From Spirochaetota bacterium (lineage in GTDB: Bacteria; Spirochaetota; UBA4802; UBA5550): DNA of 47,301 nucleotides. Positions 31,829 through 41,309 of the stretch are shown here, piece by piece; position 1 is the stretch's first letter; each line of letters begins with the position of its first letter. The position numbers were made by a program, and so were the translations under genes. The stretch spans positions 1 through 47,301 of the forward strand of contig WRGT01000065.1 of the NCBI GenBank assembly GCA_009787025.1, written 5' to 3'. The notes under the pieces are model-generated. The model worked only from the letters and a program-made list of their open reading frames with translations, was not told the origin of the DNA and made no database searches.

Positions 31829-34052
31829 TGTAAACTCCATAAATTGCCTGTCCGGCAGATACCCCGGCATCATTTGTTGGGATTCGTTTGTTAATAAAAA
31901 CTTTAAGTCCTATTGATTCAAGTCTTTTTTCAACTTCTGTAAGCATAATTCTGTTTTGAAAGACTCCTCCGCTTAAAAGGAGTTGATTTATACCGTTTTG
32001 AGAGCATATTTCAGCGGCAATATTCACTATTCCATCTGATAACGAATTGTGAAAAATTTTTGCCAAATCATACAGCTCTGACCCGTCTTTTTTTCTCTTA
32101 TATAATTCCTTAATAAGCATAGATGTATCTAACTCAGTCAATTGATTTTCTTTTTTTATTGTATATGGGATAACGTCTTTAGAGCCGCTTTTCATTGCAA
32201 GCATTTCAAGATAAATTGCAGCTTCAGCCTCATACGAGACGTTTTTCTTAAAGCCGAGCAGTGCGCCTGCCGCATCAAAGAGTCTCCCTGCGCTTGAAGT
32301 GAGGGGCGAGAACCTTTCGTTATAGACAATTCTTTGTATATTCTCCAAAGTACTCTGCTCAACCCATGTACACGTATCAAAAAATTGATCTTCACTGAGT
32401 AAACCTGCGAGTATTCTCCATGGTTCTATTATAGCCTTCTCGCCGCCGGGCAAGGGGAAGAGGGAAAGTCTTCCGTGTCTGGCAAATGAATGAATATCGC
32501 CAGTGAGTATCTCTCCGCCCCAAATTGTTCCGTCGGTTCCGTAACCTGTTCCGTCAAAAATTATACCTGCAACTGTACCTTTTAGTTCATTTTCAAAATA
32601 GCATGACAAAAAATGGGCAAAGTGATGCTGGATTTGATATAGCTTAATAGCGTTGTCATTGCAATAATTTTTTGCAAAACAGGTTGATTCATAATCGGGA
32701 TGTATATCTGCAATAACCGTATCAGGCTTAACACTATAAAAATCCGACATCTCGTTTACCGTCTCTATAAAGTGGTTAAATGTATCGGGAGTGCCAAGGT
32801 CGCCGATATGATTGCTTGTTACAAGATTATCGTCCGATACTATTGATATATTACTTTTTAGTTCTGCTCCGACCGAGAGTATTTTTTTTTCACTTACTCT
32901 ATGTAATTTTATAGGATAGGGCATTTTGCCTCTGCCCATCCTTATATTTATTTCATTTCCGTTATATATATATGAAATGCTGTCGTCTGCGCGTTTATAT
33001 ATCTCCCTGTTATGAGTTAAAAAAATGTCTGCTATGTCGGATAATTCCATAGCCGCTTTTGCATCGTCAATTATCAATGGATCGCCCGATATATTGGCGC
33101 TTGTCATTATAAGCGGTATATTAACTCTGTCTAATATTAATTGGTGCAGCGGCGTATATGGAATCATAATTCCCAAGTATCCGTTATCAGGAGCAACATT
33201 TATTGCAATATTGGTATTATCCCTCTTTTCTACTATTACTATGGGCGATTCTTTTGAGAGTAAAAGTCTCTCTTCGTTTGGGTAGAGGTTTACATAATCA
33301 TTTGCAGCTTCAACGGATTTGAACATAACGGCAAAGGGTTTTCCGGGACGCGCCTTTCTATCTCTCAATTTTTGGACAGCGTTGTAATCTATTGCAGAGC
33401 AGGCAATGTGGTATCCGCCTAAGCCCTTTATGGCAGCTATTCCGCCTTCAAGTAATACATCTATTGTTTCATCAAACTGTTTTATTACAGGACCGCATTC
33501 CGGACATGAAAAACCTTCAATGTGATAGCGTCTGTCTGACGGATCATTATATTCGTTTAAACATTTTTTACAAAATGGAAATTCTATCATAGAGGTATTG
33601 CTTCTATCGTACGGCATGTCCTTCATATATGTATATCTCGGACCGCAATCTCCGCAAGAGATAAACGGATAGAGATACCTCCTGCTTCCAGTATCATAGA
33701 ACTCATCTCTGCACGTTTTACAAACAGCCAGATCCGGAGGGATGCTGAATCTTGTAGGTCCGGAGTCCATACTTTCAACTATAATAAATTCTTTGTCATT
33801 AAGTTCAATGGGGATATTATTATATGAAAAAGATGATATTACTGCGTTTGCAGGTATTAAATCGTAAAAGCGGTCAATATACTGCCGAACAATCTGATCA
33901 TCCCCCTGTATTTCAATATGAACGGAATCACGCGCGTTAAATATTTTACCTGTTAATCCAATAGCGGCTGCATGTTTTGACATTGCAGGCCTGAAACCGA
34001 CTCCCTGAACAATACCTTTGACTTTTATTTCAACCCTTTTTATTTCATTCAT
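31821..34052 (-). CDS. hypF: carbamoyltransferase HypF
   Basis: 743 residues, normal for HypF, which turns carbamoyl phosphate into the thiocyanate-bound precursor of the cyanide ligands of [NiFe]-hydrogenase. Domains in order: acylphosphatase-like (VKGIVQGVGFRPAM, 1-90), two zinc-finger units (CKTCRDEFYD...CGDCGP, CKKCLNEYND...CPECGP, about 108-190), YrdC-like (KGLGGYHIACSA ... RKARPGKPFAVMFKS, IVIVEKR, about 200-380) and a Kae1-like C-terminal domain (VIADIHPDYEST, QHHFAHFLSCY, GIIFDGTGYGTDGTIWGGE, LSGGVFQN). It is the first gene of hypF-hypA-hypB. hypC, hypD, hypE and hydrogenase structural genes are not in the window. Confidence 0.97.
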   Translation of the reverse strand: MNEIKRVEIKVKGIVQGVGFRPAMSKHAAAIGLTGKIFNARDSVHIEIQGDDQIVRQYIDRFYDLIPANAVISSFSYNNIPIELNDKEFIIVESMDSGPTRFSIPPDLAVCKTCRDEFYDTGSRRYLYPFISCGDCGPRYTYMKDMPYDRSNTSMIEFPFCKKCLNEYNDPSDRRYHIEGFSCPECGPVIKQFDETIDVLLEGGIAAIKGLGGYHIACSAIDYNAVQKLRDRKARPGKPFAVMFKSVEAANDYVNLYPNEERLLLSKESPIVIVEKRDNTNIAINVAPDNGYLGIMIPYTPLHQLILDRVNIPLIMTSANISGDPLIIDDAKAAMELSDIADIFLTHNREIYKRADDSISYIYNGNEINIRMGRGKMPYPIKLHRVSEKKILSVGAELKSNISIVSDDNLVTSNHIGDLGTPDTFNHFIETVNEMSDFYSVKPDTVIADIHPDYESTCFAKNYCNDNAIKLYQIQHHFAHFLSCYFENELKGTVAGIIFDGTGYGTDGTIWGGEILTGDIHSFARHGRLSLFPLPGGEKAIIEPWRILAGLLSEDQFFDTCTWVEQSTLENIQRIVYNERFSPLTSSAGRLFDAAGALLGFKKNVSYEAEAAIYLEMLAMKSGSKDVIPYTIKKENQLTELDTSMLIKELYKRKKDGSELYDLAKIFHNSLSDGIVNIAAEICSQNGINQLLLSGGVFQNRIMLTEVEKRLESIGLKVFINKRIPTNDAGVSAGQAIYGVYNA

Positions 34053-34087
34053 AAGCTGCTATAACTCAATCCTTTGTTTTCATCTTA

Positions 34088-34140
34088 TATATCTGCTATA
34101 TCTGCGTTGATCTTTAATAATCTGCGTCATCAGCGTGCTT
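34088..34140. repeat. cluster of imperfect ATCTGC-type repeats
   Basis: ATATCTGCTATATCTGCGTTGATC and TAATCTGCGTCATCAGCGTG succeed each other upstream of hypF. The last copy (34121-34139) matches the element at 17803-17821 in 17 of 19 bases. It is followed by a small CCGG...CCGG palindrome. The 287-base gap to the next gene otherwise shows nothing clear. Confidence 0.4.
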
Positions 34141-34339
34141 CCGGTTTCTGCCGGATTATGTTATTCTTATTTACATTATGTTTTTTTGTAAATATTCTTT
34201 CGTAAAATTATTTAATTTTTAGAAAACACAGGTTACGCGAGTCTTTTTTATTAATTCTTTGTATTTTCAGAGTAAAATTAAGTTGATAAAAAACTGTAAT
34301 CACCTATTAATAACTAAAGATTAAAAATTGGAAAATAAT

Positions 34340-34783
34340 ATGAAATACGGCAAATCATTAGCCCGGTTTATGAAAGAGAAATCTCTTTGGATGAATGATT
34401 TTTGCAAGATACCAAATGAGTGGTATTTTGTTGACGGAGATGAAAAGGAGATTTTAACGTGGGATGAAAAAATCTCGCAGGTTATCTGGGAAAAAATAAA
34501 AATCTCTATAGAAAAAAATGAGGCATCGGGACTTAATTATAAGCTGTGCCCGTTTTGTTATAAAAATAATTACGACCATGCTTTAACAAAGCAGGGAAGG
34601 CACAACCCTGCATGTATTGACTGCGGATACGGAAAGAGACACGGTATATGCACTGACGATGCCGCTAAGAGTGAATTTAGAAAAATTCTTGAACAGTTTA
34701 ATAATAAAAGACTTAATATCTATAAATGCCTGTCCAACGACTATTATAAGCTGTCTATAAAAAAACTTGAGACTTTAGAATAA
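34340..34783 (+). CDS. zinc-ribbon-like hypothetical protein
   Basis: 147 residues from the ATG at 34340 (the track start is TTG). I do not recognise the family. A central CPFCYKNN ... HNPACIDCGYGKRHG holds two CxxC pairs about 24 residues apart with nearby His residues, a probable zinc ribbon (about 75-110). The flanks are helical, mixed charge, with an aromatic-rich N-terminus (SLWMNDFCKIPNEWYFVDGD). No signal peptide. It is 31 bases upstream of an exported SH3-type protein on the same strand and may share its transcript. It could be a nucleic-acid binding or regulatory protein. Confidence 0.55.
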   Translation: MKYGKSLARFMKEKSLWMNDFCKIPNEWYFVDGDEKEILTWDEKISQVIWEKIKISIEKNEASGLNYKLCPFCYKNNYDHALTKQGRHNPACIDCGYGKRHGICTDDAAKSEFRKILEQFNNKRLNIYKCLSNDYYKLSIKKLETLE

Positions 34784-34814
34784 TAAGCAAAAATTTTTTT
34801 TGGGGAATTAACAT

Positions 34815-35630
34815 ATGAATAAATACTTTAAGGCTTTCTTGATAATATGCTTTTTTTTATGTATTGCAGCGTCAATGTATGGCAAGGATAAGAATTATGA
34901 TAAATACGGCATAATTAAAGGCAGCAAAGTACATTTTAGACATACGCCATATGGTATAACAATGAAAGACCTTAAAGACGGCGAACTTGTATATCTTATA
35001 AAAAAAGAGAAACAGATAACAAGAAAAGGCGAAGAAGATTTTTGGTGTCAAATAGTTACAAACGGTGAGAAGATTGGCTGGGTAAGGAACGATGATATTT
35101 ATTGTTTGGATGAAAGTTTAATACCGGAAAAATATTATATCCAGATTCTTGAGAAGCGTTTTGGGCGGAACCGTTTAAGATATGACCAAATGTATGGGGT
35201 TAAATTTGAGTATTTTAAAGATAATAATATTATAATATTTAGATATGCTGAAAGAGAATCATTTTTTCTTATTGAGGTTTCTGAAATATATGAAATCAAG
35301 GATGAAAAAATAATAGACAGGTCGCCTTTTTTTAGTTCATATGAGAGCAAATTTTTTGTTGATGAAAAATTTATTTTTAGTATAGACTTTTGGATGATTG
35401 AAATTTTTAATAGGAAGAAATATAATGATAAAAATGAATATGTTTTACAGGCTCGTGCTAAGATACCAAATGCGATAGACCCAGATAAGAGTATTATAGA
35501 TTATAATAAATCGGAAAATTGTTACTTTCTAAAAATAAATGTACATAGTTCTTATAGACTGGAGCCTTATGGAAAGAGCGCAGAAGAAATATATAAGTTT
35601 GACGAGAAGAAATTAGTTAGAGTTAAATAA
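34815..35630 (+). CDS. exported protein with SH3-like domain
   Basis: 271 residues. The signal peptide (FKAFLIICFFLCIAASMYG, 1-23, no strong lipobox) predicts export. After it, residues about 33-100 look like a bacterial SH3 domain: SKVHFRHTPYGITMKDLKDGELVYLI ... EEDFWCQIVTNGEKIGWVRNDDIYCLD, with the usual variable-loop and W(V/C)R elements. The remainder (about 105-270) is a beta-rich region with alternating acidic and aromatic residues that I cannot name. SH3b domains often bind peptidoglycan peptides, which fits a periplasmic role. GGGGAATTAACAT precedes the ATG. Confidence 0.6.
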   Translation: MNKYFKAFLIICFFLCIAASMYGKDKNYDKYGIIKGSKVHFRHTPYGITMKDLKDGELVYLIKKEKQITRKGEEDFWCQIVTNGEKIGWVRNDDIYCLDESLIPEKYYIQILEKRFGRNRLRYDQMYGVKFEYFKDNNIIIFRYAERESFFLIEVSEIYEIKDEKIIDRSPFFSSYESKFFVDEKFIFSIDFWMIEIFNRKKYNDKNEYVLQARAKIPNAIDPDKSIIDYNKSENCYFLKINVHSSYRLEPYGKSAEEIYKFDEKKLVRVK

Positions 35631-35690
35631 GAGTATGCATCTAAATAGAAAGATTGATGATTCAATTAAACATAAAGTTATGTTTCTAAA

Positions 35691-35789
35691 ATGAACAATA
35701 TGCAAGATAAAGACTTTAATAGAATATTAACAATTACGGCAGCAATAATTTCTTCGCATAGAACGCAGGAACGGGTATATCTGTTATGA
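35691..35789 (+). CDS. short ORF overlapping the start of the third propeller gene
   Basis: A 32-residue ORF (MNNMQDKDFNRILTITAAII...) whose TGA overlaps the next gene's ATG (ATGA). There is no clear ribosome-binding site and no similarity that I recognise. It may be a leader peptide or chance. Confidence 0.2.
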   Translation: MNNMQDKDFNRILTITAAIISSHRTQERVYLL

Positions 35790-36739
35790 AGAATAATAAT
35801 CGTAAAAATATAATCTTTTTAACATTGATGCTGGTACTTTCATTTGCTATTATTAGAAGCGGCAATGGGAACAACAACATAGATTCGAGAAAACAGCCCA
35901 AGTTTGTAAGTGTTGACTTTAGTCATGCCGCATATTCCGATGATGGAATCAATTGGGAAGATACAACATTACCTAATAAAAATCTATGGGATAGTGTTAC
36001 ATATGGTAATGGGAAGTTTGCAGCAATAGCCTCCTCTGGAAGCGATAAAGCCTTATATTCCAATGATGGCATTAAATGGAAAACGACAGTAATGCCGAAA
36101 AAAAGTTATTGGACTAACATATGCTATGGTAATGGGAAGTTTGTAGCTGTAGCAGCTCTCAGCGCAACAGCGGCATATTCCAAAGACGGAATCAACTGGA
36201 AAGCGGCAACAATGCCGAAAAAGGATTATTGGACTAGCATATGCTATGGTAATGGAAAATTTGTAGCTGTAGCAGTTTACAGCGACACAGCAGCATATTC
36301 CAACGATGGAATTAAATGGGTTGAAACGACAATGGCGAGTATCAATCGCTGGCAAAGCGTCTGCTATGGTAACGGCAAGTTTGTCGCTGTAAGTTTCACC
36401 AATGAATCGGCTTATTCCGAAGATGGAATTGAATGGAAAGCGGCAACATTACCATGTATTGCATATTGGCAAAGCGTCTGCTATGGCAACGGCATGTTTG
36501 TAGCTATTGCAAATGAGAGCAACAACGCAGCATATTCTAAGGACGGAATCAACTGGAAAGCGGCAACATTACCAGATGAAGCGGCTTGGAAAAGTCTTTG
36601 TTATGGCGACGGTAAGTTTTTAGCTGTGGCCACCGGCACTGGCACCGAAGCTGCATATTCCGGTGATGGAATTAAATGGACTAAGATAGAATGGCTGCTT
36701 GGTTGGGGTTGTAGGAGCGTTTGCTATGGCGGAGACTAA
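35786..36739 (+). CDS. seven-repeat DGIKW beta-propeller protein without lipobox Cys
   Basis: 317 residues, the third paralogue of the family but on the opposite strand and 9 kb away. The leader IIFLTLMLVLSFAIIRSGNGNNN aligns with the IIAGC leader of the 25649 protein, but the lipid-anchor Cys is missing, so the product may be a free or membrane-tethered exported protein. Seven units follow (AAYSDDGINWEDTTLP...DSVTYGNGKFAAIAS, and so on), the middle five very alike (KWKTTVMPKKSYWT, NWKAATMPKKDYWT), which suggests recent duplication of blades. It ends CYGGD. Predicted seven-bladed propeller, ligand unknown. Confidence 0.78.
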   Translation: MKNNNRKNIIFLTLMLVLSFAIIRSGNGNNNIDSRKQPKFVSVDFSHAAYSDDGINWEDTTLPNKNLWDSVTYGNGKFAAIASSGSDKALYSNDGIKWKTTVMPKKSYWTNICYGNGKFVAVAALSATAAYSKDGINWKAATMPKKDYWTSICYGNGKFVAVAVYSDTAAYSNDGIKWVETTMASINRWQSVCYGNGKFVAVSFTNESAYSEDGIEWKAATLPCIAYWQSVCYGNGMFVAIANESNNAAYSKDGINWKAATLPDEAAWKSLCYGDGKFLAVATGTGTEAAYSGDGIKWTKIEWLLGWGCRSVCYGGD

Positions 36740-36906
36740 ATGCTATACAAATTTGATGAGTTTTTAAGACAGTTTTCCCCGAATATCGGCTTAATTTGAA
36801 CTAAAGAGTCGGAGCAGGTTTGAGTTATTCACGTCTAAAAATTTTTAATATAAAAATTATATTATCTGCAATTCTATATCTGCCGTTATAAACTTACAAT
36901 AAGTTA

Positions 36907-36935
36907 TTGACATTGGAAAACAGACAAATTTTATT
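36907..36935 (+). promoter_or_regulatory. candidate promoter of the dehydratase-activator gene
   Basis: A consensus TTGACA box followed after 17 bases by TTTATT (a weak -10), about 38 bases before the ATG. It is the best match in the 234-base gap. Confidence 0.3.
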
Positions 36936-36973
36936 GCAAATAAATTTATTGGTATATAAACTTCTCAGGGGGA

Positions 36974-39900
36974 ATGATGCACAGTTTGGGTATTAATATC
37001 GGTTCATCTAGTATTAAGGCTGTTTTGTTAGATGGAGAGAAAATATTATTTCATAGAGTTATTGAACACGAAGGGGACTTTTTATCCGTCCTGAAAAAAA
37101 TTATATATAGTGATGAAATACCGCAGGATAGTAAAATTCTTGTTACAGGAACCGAAGGGCGTTATCTTGTAAATACAAATAATGTTATTGAGAGTATATG
37201 TATTGAAGAGGCTATAAAAAAACTCAACATTAAGGCTGATGCCGTTGTATCGCTTGGAGGGGAAAATTTTATTGTTTATACACTTGATGAAAACGGCAAG
37301 ATTGTAACTAACTTTTCAGGGAATAAATGCGCATCTGGAACAGGTGAATTTTTTAAACAACAGCTTGGAAGAATGGACCTGAATCTCTCTGTTATAAATT
37401 CTATACCCGAATCTTCAAAGCCCTATCCTTTATCATCAAGATGTTCCGTATTTATGAAGAGCGACTGTACGCATAAACTGAATAAAGGCGAAGCTACAAA
37501 GTATGATATAGTATTGTCGCTTAGTGAAGTTATGGCTGTTAAGGTTACCGACTTTTTAAAAAGGGCTAAGATAAAAAAAGGCCGTGTAGTTCTGACCGGG
37601 GGAGTTACGGATAATCACTATATCATTAAATATATTAAAGAGAAACTTCCAAGCATTGAAATAATTGTGCCTGAGCAGGCAAAATTCTTTGAAGCATTCG
37701 GAGCAGCGCTGCTTGCGGAAAAATCGGGAAGTCAAATTCCGTCACAAGACAAAATATTTAAGAAGGGAGAAGTAGCATTCGGACGATATCCCTCTCTAAA
37801 AAAATCAATAGATAGAGTAAAATACATAGAACCGCTCAGAGGTAAAATTAAACCAAACGGCGAATATATCCTCGGAATAGACGGAGGATCAACAACCACA
37901 AAGGTTGCGCTTATTGATATAGAGACTGATGAAATTGTTGCAGACTACTATGGACGCACCCATGGTGAACCTGTAATAGCGTTGAAAAAATGCCTGTCTG
38001 AGATCAAAGGGGAGATTAAAAAACAGATAGGAGACTCCAGGATAAATATATCCATTGCTGCAACAACAGGCTCGTCGCGTGAGATACTCGGCGTATTTGT
38101 GGAAACAGCAGGAATCTACAATGAGATTATAGCGCATGCAACAGGTACAACCTACTTCAAGAAAGACATTGATACTATTTTTGAAATAGGCGGTCAAGAT
38201 GCAAAATATGTTTACCTCAAAAACAGCGTGCCTATAGATTATGCAATGAACGAAGCCTGTTCTGCAGGTACAGGGTCATTCCTTGAAGAATCCGCTGCAG
38301 GCGATCTGAATATTACCGATGTTAAACAGATTGGAGATATAGCGCTTAAAGCCGACTCGCCGTTAAAATTCGGAGAACACTGCTCGGCATTCATTAATTC
38401 CGACATAAGAAAGGCAATACAGTACGGAGCGTCTAAAGAGGATATTACTGCCGGTATTATTACATCTATTGTTTCAAACTATCTCAACAGAGTTGTCGGG
38501 AACAGATCAATCGGGCAGAATATAGTATTGCAAGGGGGAGTTGCAAAAAACAAGGCGGTACCTTTGGCATTTGCCATGCTCCTTGACAGAGATATAACTG
38601 TTCCGCCAAGTCCCGAACTTTTAGGCGCCTTTGGGGTCGGCATACTTGCAAAACAGAAATATAAAGACGGACTTTTGGAAAAGGCTTCGTTTGATATTGA
38701 TCAACTTTTAGAAACCGATATTATTAATGAAAAGGAATTTATATGCAGAGCCTGCGATAATTACTGTCCGATTAAAATGCTTAATGTAAACAGCCATAAA
38801 TATATGTTTGGCGGAAGATGCAACAAATATGCCAATTCCAGAAAAAAGAAGGTAATAGATGAAAGCTCTATCTTCAACTATATTGATGTAAGAGAAGAGC
38901 TGATGTTTAAAAAATTTGCGCCTGATACGGGTACACTCCAAAAAAATAAAGATTATGTTGTGGGAATCCCCAGAGCATTTTCTATTTATACGCTTTGGCC
39001 CTTCTACTCATGGTTTTTTCATACGCTTGGTATTGAAGTAAAACTGTCGGAGGAGATACTTCAAGACGGCGTAGCAAAGGTTGAGAGCGCTTACTGTTTT
39101 CCTGCTGAGATTGCACACGGAGCAATTCAATCTATAATTGAATCCGATGTTGATTTTATCTTTGTACCCCACTTTAGAGATATGCAAAGCTATGAAGACG
39201 ATGTACATGCAAACTTCTGCCCAATAACTCAGAGTCTTCCATATTATATTAAAAAGGCTTTTACCGAGATTGACGAGAATATGATACTCGCGCCTATAAT
39301 AAGTTTTAAATATGGAAAAAATAAAGCCCTTGAAGGGATGCTGGCATTATCAAAACAGCTTGATATTTCGGAAAATAATATAGAGAAAGCGTTTAATGTT
39401 GCATATAAAAAACAGGAGGAGTTTTTTGCAGAGTATAAAGCCTTAGGACTTGAAGCTGTAGAGCGGGCGCGAAAAGCAGAACACCCCGTAATAGCTCTAC
39501 TTGGAAGACCGTATAATGCCTTTACCAAAGATGCCAATATGGGGATACCGAAAAAATTTACAAGCAGGGGATATTCCGTAATTCCATTTGATATGCTGCC
39601 GTTTGAAGAGACTCACATATTTGATAACATGTATTGGTATTATGGGCAGCAGGATATGAGAGCCGCATCATTCCTGAAAGATGAAGATAACATATTTATT
39701 ACTTTTATCTCTAACTTTTCATGCGCGCCCGATTCATTTATGCTGCATTATATAAAATGGATGATGGGAACAAAACCCTTTCTTATTTTAGAATTGGATT
39801 CACATTCTGCCGATGCAGGGATTGATACAAGGGTTGAAGCCTTCCTTGATATTATTGAAGGATACAGGTTAAAGTATAGCGGCGGTGATGATAACAGATA

Positions 39901-41287
39901 TGATAACGGGCTGAGATTTATTAATAACGGAAAAGACCCTCTGCATATATATGACACAATCAATAATAAGCGCATCAATATATTTGGAAACAGAAAAGTT
40001 AAAATGCTCCTCTCTAATATGGGCAGGCTGTCCACCGAACTTCTGGCAGCTTCACTCCGCGGTATTGAAATAAATGCCGAAGCTATGCCCCTCCCGGATA
40101 TATATACGCTGCAGACTGCAAGAAGTTATATGTCGGGAAAAGAGTGTCTCCCTTCACAGTTAGTGCTTGGCAGCGCCCTTAAATACTTTCAGTCGGATAA
40201 ATACAGGAAAGATGAAATATATCTCCTGTTTGTACCTACTACAACAGGTCCGTGCAGGACAGGACAATATTTTATTTTTTACGAAAATCTTTTCCGTGAT
40301 ATGCGCTTTGAAAATGTAGTAGTAGTTACGCTTGATTCCGAAAATTCATATAACGAGTTAGGTCCTGATTTTTCACAAAATGCGTGGTGGGGAATTACTA
40401 TTGCAGATTATATGAAGGATATTGAAACGTCTTTAAGAACGTGCGCTGTTGATCCTGCCGCTGCTATTGCCAAATATGATGAACTGTGGCAAGGCTTGAT
40501 GGAGATTGTTGAGAAAGATATAAAACTAATTATACCTTCATTGAAGGAAATAGCCTCTGAAATAAGAAAAATACCATTGAAACAGAAAGTAGAAGATACT
40601 CCGAAGGTTCTTGTTGTAGGTGAAATCTATGTAAGACGGGATGATTTTGCCGTTGATGAATTGGTACGGCTTATGAGCAGAAAGGGTATAATTGCAAAGG
40701 TATCGGGAATTACGGAATGGATATACTACACTGATTTTGTAAGGAAATATGAGATATTAAAAAGGTATAAGCTGCTTCCATGGTACAAAAAACTATTCTC
40801 AAAAGAGCTGAGGGAACTTGTTCTATGGAAAATAGAAGAGATATGGAAACATAATGTTGAAAGAAAAATAAAATCTGCGCTGTCTGTGGCTGATTTAATT
40901 CCGACAACACCGCACAACATGAAAGAGATAATGGGAAATGCCCATAGCCATTTTGTTACAAACGAACTGGATTCCGAAATATCAATTTCGAGCGGAGCAG
41001 CTTCAACTGCAATGATGCATGATTATTCCGGGATAGTGAATATATCGCCGTTTGCCTGTTTGATAGGACGGGTTATTGAGGGACTCATTACGCCGTGGAG
41101 CAGGGACAGGGACTATCCTGTTATCTCAATCGAGATAGACGGCTCGGTCCTGCCGCCTAATATAGTAAGCAAGCTGGATATATTTATGCTGAACGTTTTG
41201 AGGTTTAGAAAAAATCCCAATATATCGGAATTGATTGAGCATAGCAGCTTTGTAGATTCGTCATTAAACAGAAAGATTATCAGATAA
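36974..41287 (+). CDS. giant 2-hydroxyacyl-CoA dehydratase activator (double BcrA/BadF ATPase, DUF2229)
   Basis: A 1437-residue protein. Two ASKHA ATPase domains lie in tandem: the first (1-265) with LGINIGSSSIKAVLL, KCASGTGEFFKQQL and SSRCSVFMKSD; the second (about 297-565) with LGIDGGSTTTKVALI, FEIGGQDAKYVYL, NEACSAGTGSFLEES and FGEHCSAFINSD. Each keeps the pair of Cys residues that, in the HgdC homodimer, hold one bridging [4Fe-4S] cluster. A Cys-rich link (CRACDNYCPIKML) leads to a DUF2229/HgdB-like region (GIPRAFSIYTLWPFYSWFF, CFPAEIAHG, SCAPDSFMLHYIKWMMG). Family knowledge: such proteins inject one electron into 2-hydroxyacyl-CoA dehydratases at the cost of ATP. Its dehydratase-like partner could be the gene at 17804. 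The start is ATG-ATG behind AGGGGGA; either may be used. Confidence 0.88.
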   Translation: MMHSLGINIGSSSIKAVLLDGEKILFHRVIEHEGDFLSVLKKIIYSDEIPQDSKILVTGTEGRYLVNTNNVIESICIEEAIKKLNIKADAVVSLGGENFIVYTLDENGKIVTNFSGNKCASGTGEFFKQQLGRMDLNLSVINSIPESSKPYPLSSRCSVFMKSDCTHKLNKGEATKYDIVLSLSEVMAVKVTDFLKRAKIKKGRVVLTGGVTDNHYIIKYIKEKLPSIEIIVPEQAKFFEAFGAALLAEKSGSQIPSQDKIFKKGEVAFGRYPSLKKSIDRVKYIEPLRGKIKPNGEYILGIDGGSTTTKVALIDIETDEIVADYYGRTHGEPVIALKKCLSEIKGEIKKQIGDSRINISIAATTGSSREILGVFVETAGIYNEIIAHATGTTYFKKDIDTIFEIGGQDAKYVYLKNSVPIDYAMNEACSAGTGSFLEESAAGDLNITDVKQIGDIALKADSPLKFGEHCSAFINSDIRKAIQYGASKEDITAGIITSIVSNYLNRVVGNRSIGQNIVLQGGVAKNKAVPLAFAMLLDRDITVPPSPELLGAFGVGILAKQKYKDGLLEKASFDIDQLLETDIINEKEFICRACDNYCPIKMLNVNSHKYMFGGRCNKYANSRKKKVIDESSIFNYIDVREELMFKKFAPDTGTLQKNKDYVVGIPRAFSIYTLWPFYSWFFHTLGIEVKLSEEILQDGVAKVESAYCFPAEIAHGAIQSIIESDVDFIFVPHFRDMQSYEDDVHANFCPITQSLPYYIKKAFTEIDENMILAPIISFKYGKNKALEGMLALSKQLDISENNIEKAFNVAYKKQEEFFAEYKALGLEAVERARKAEHPVIALLGRPYNAFTKDANMGIPKKFTSRGYSVIPFDMLPFEETHIFDNMYWYYGQQDMRAASFLKDEDNIFITFISNFSCAPDSFMLHYIKWMMGTKPFLILELDSHSADAGIDTRVEAFLDIIEGYRLKYSGGDDNRYDNGLRFINNGKDPLHIYDTINNKRINIFGNRKVKMLLSNMGRLSTELLAASLRGIEINAEAMPLPDIYTLQTARSYMSGKECLPSQLVLGSALKYFQSDKYRKDEIYLLFVPTTTGPCRTGQYFIFYENLFRDMRFENVVVVTLDSENSYNELGPDFSQNAWWGITIADYMKDIETSLRTCAVDPAAAIAKYDELWQGLMEIVEKDIKLIIPSLKEIASEIRKIPLKQKVEDTPKVLVVGEIYVRRDDFAVDELVRLMSRKGIIAKVSGITEWIYYTDFVRKYEILKRYKLLPWYKKLFSKELRELVLWKIEEIWKHNVERKIKSALSVADLIPTTPHNMKEIMGNAHSHFVTNELDSEISISSGAASTAMMHDYSGIVNISPFACLIGRVIEGLITPWSRDRDYPVISIEIDGSVLPPNIVSKLDIFMLNVLRFRKNPNISELIEHSSFVDSSLNRKIIR

Positions 41288-41309
41288 CAACGGATCGGTT
41301 TTAAAGCTA

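Noticed and set aside
34328-34339. TTG start of the zinc-ribbon protein as given in the track
   Set aside because: The ATG four codons on is more likely; the TTG has no better site upstream.
36053-36355. Minus-strand ORF with repeats
   Set aside because: Antisense image of the third propeller gene.
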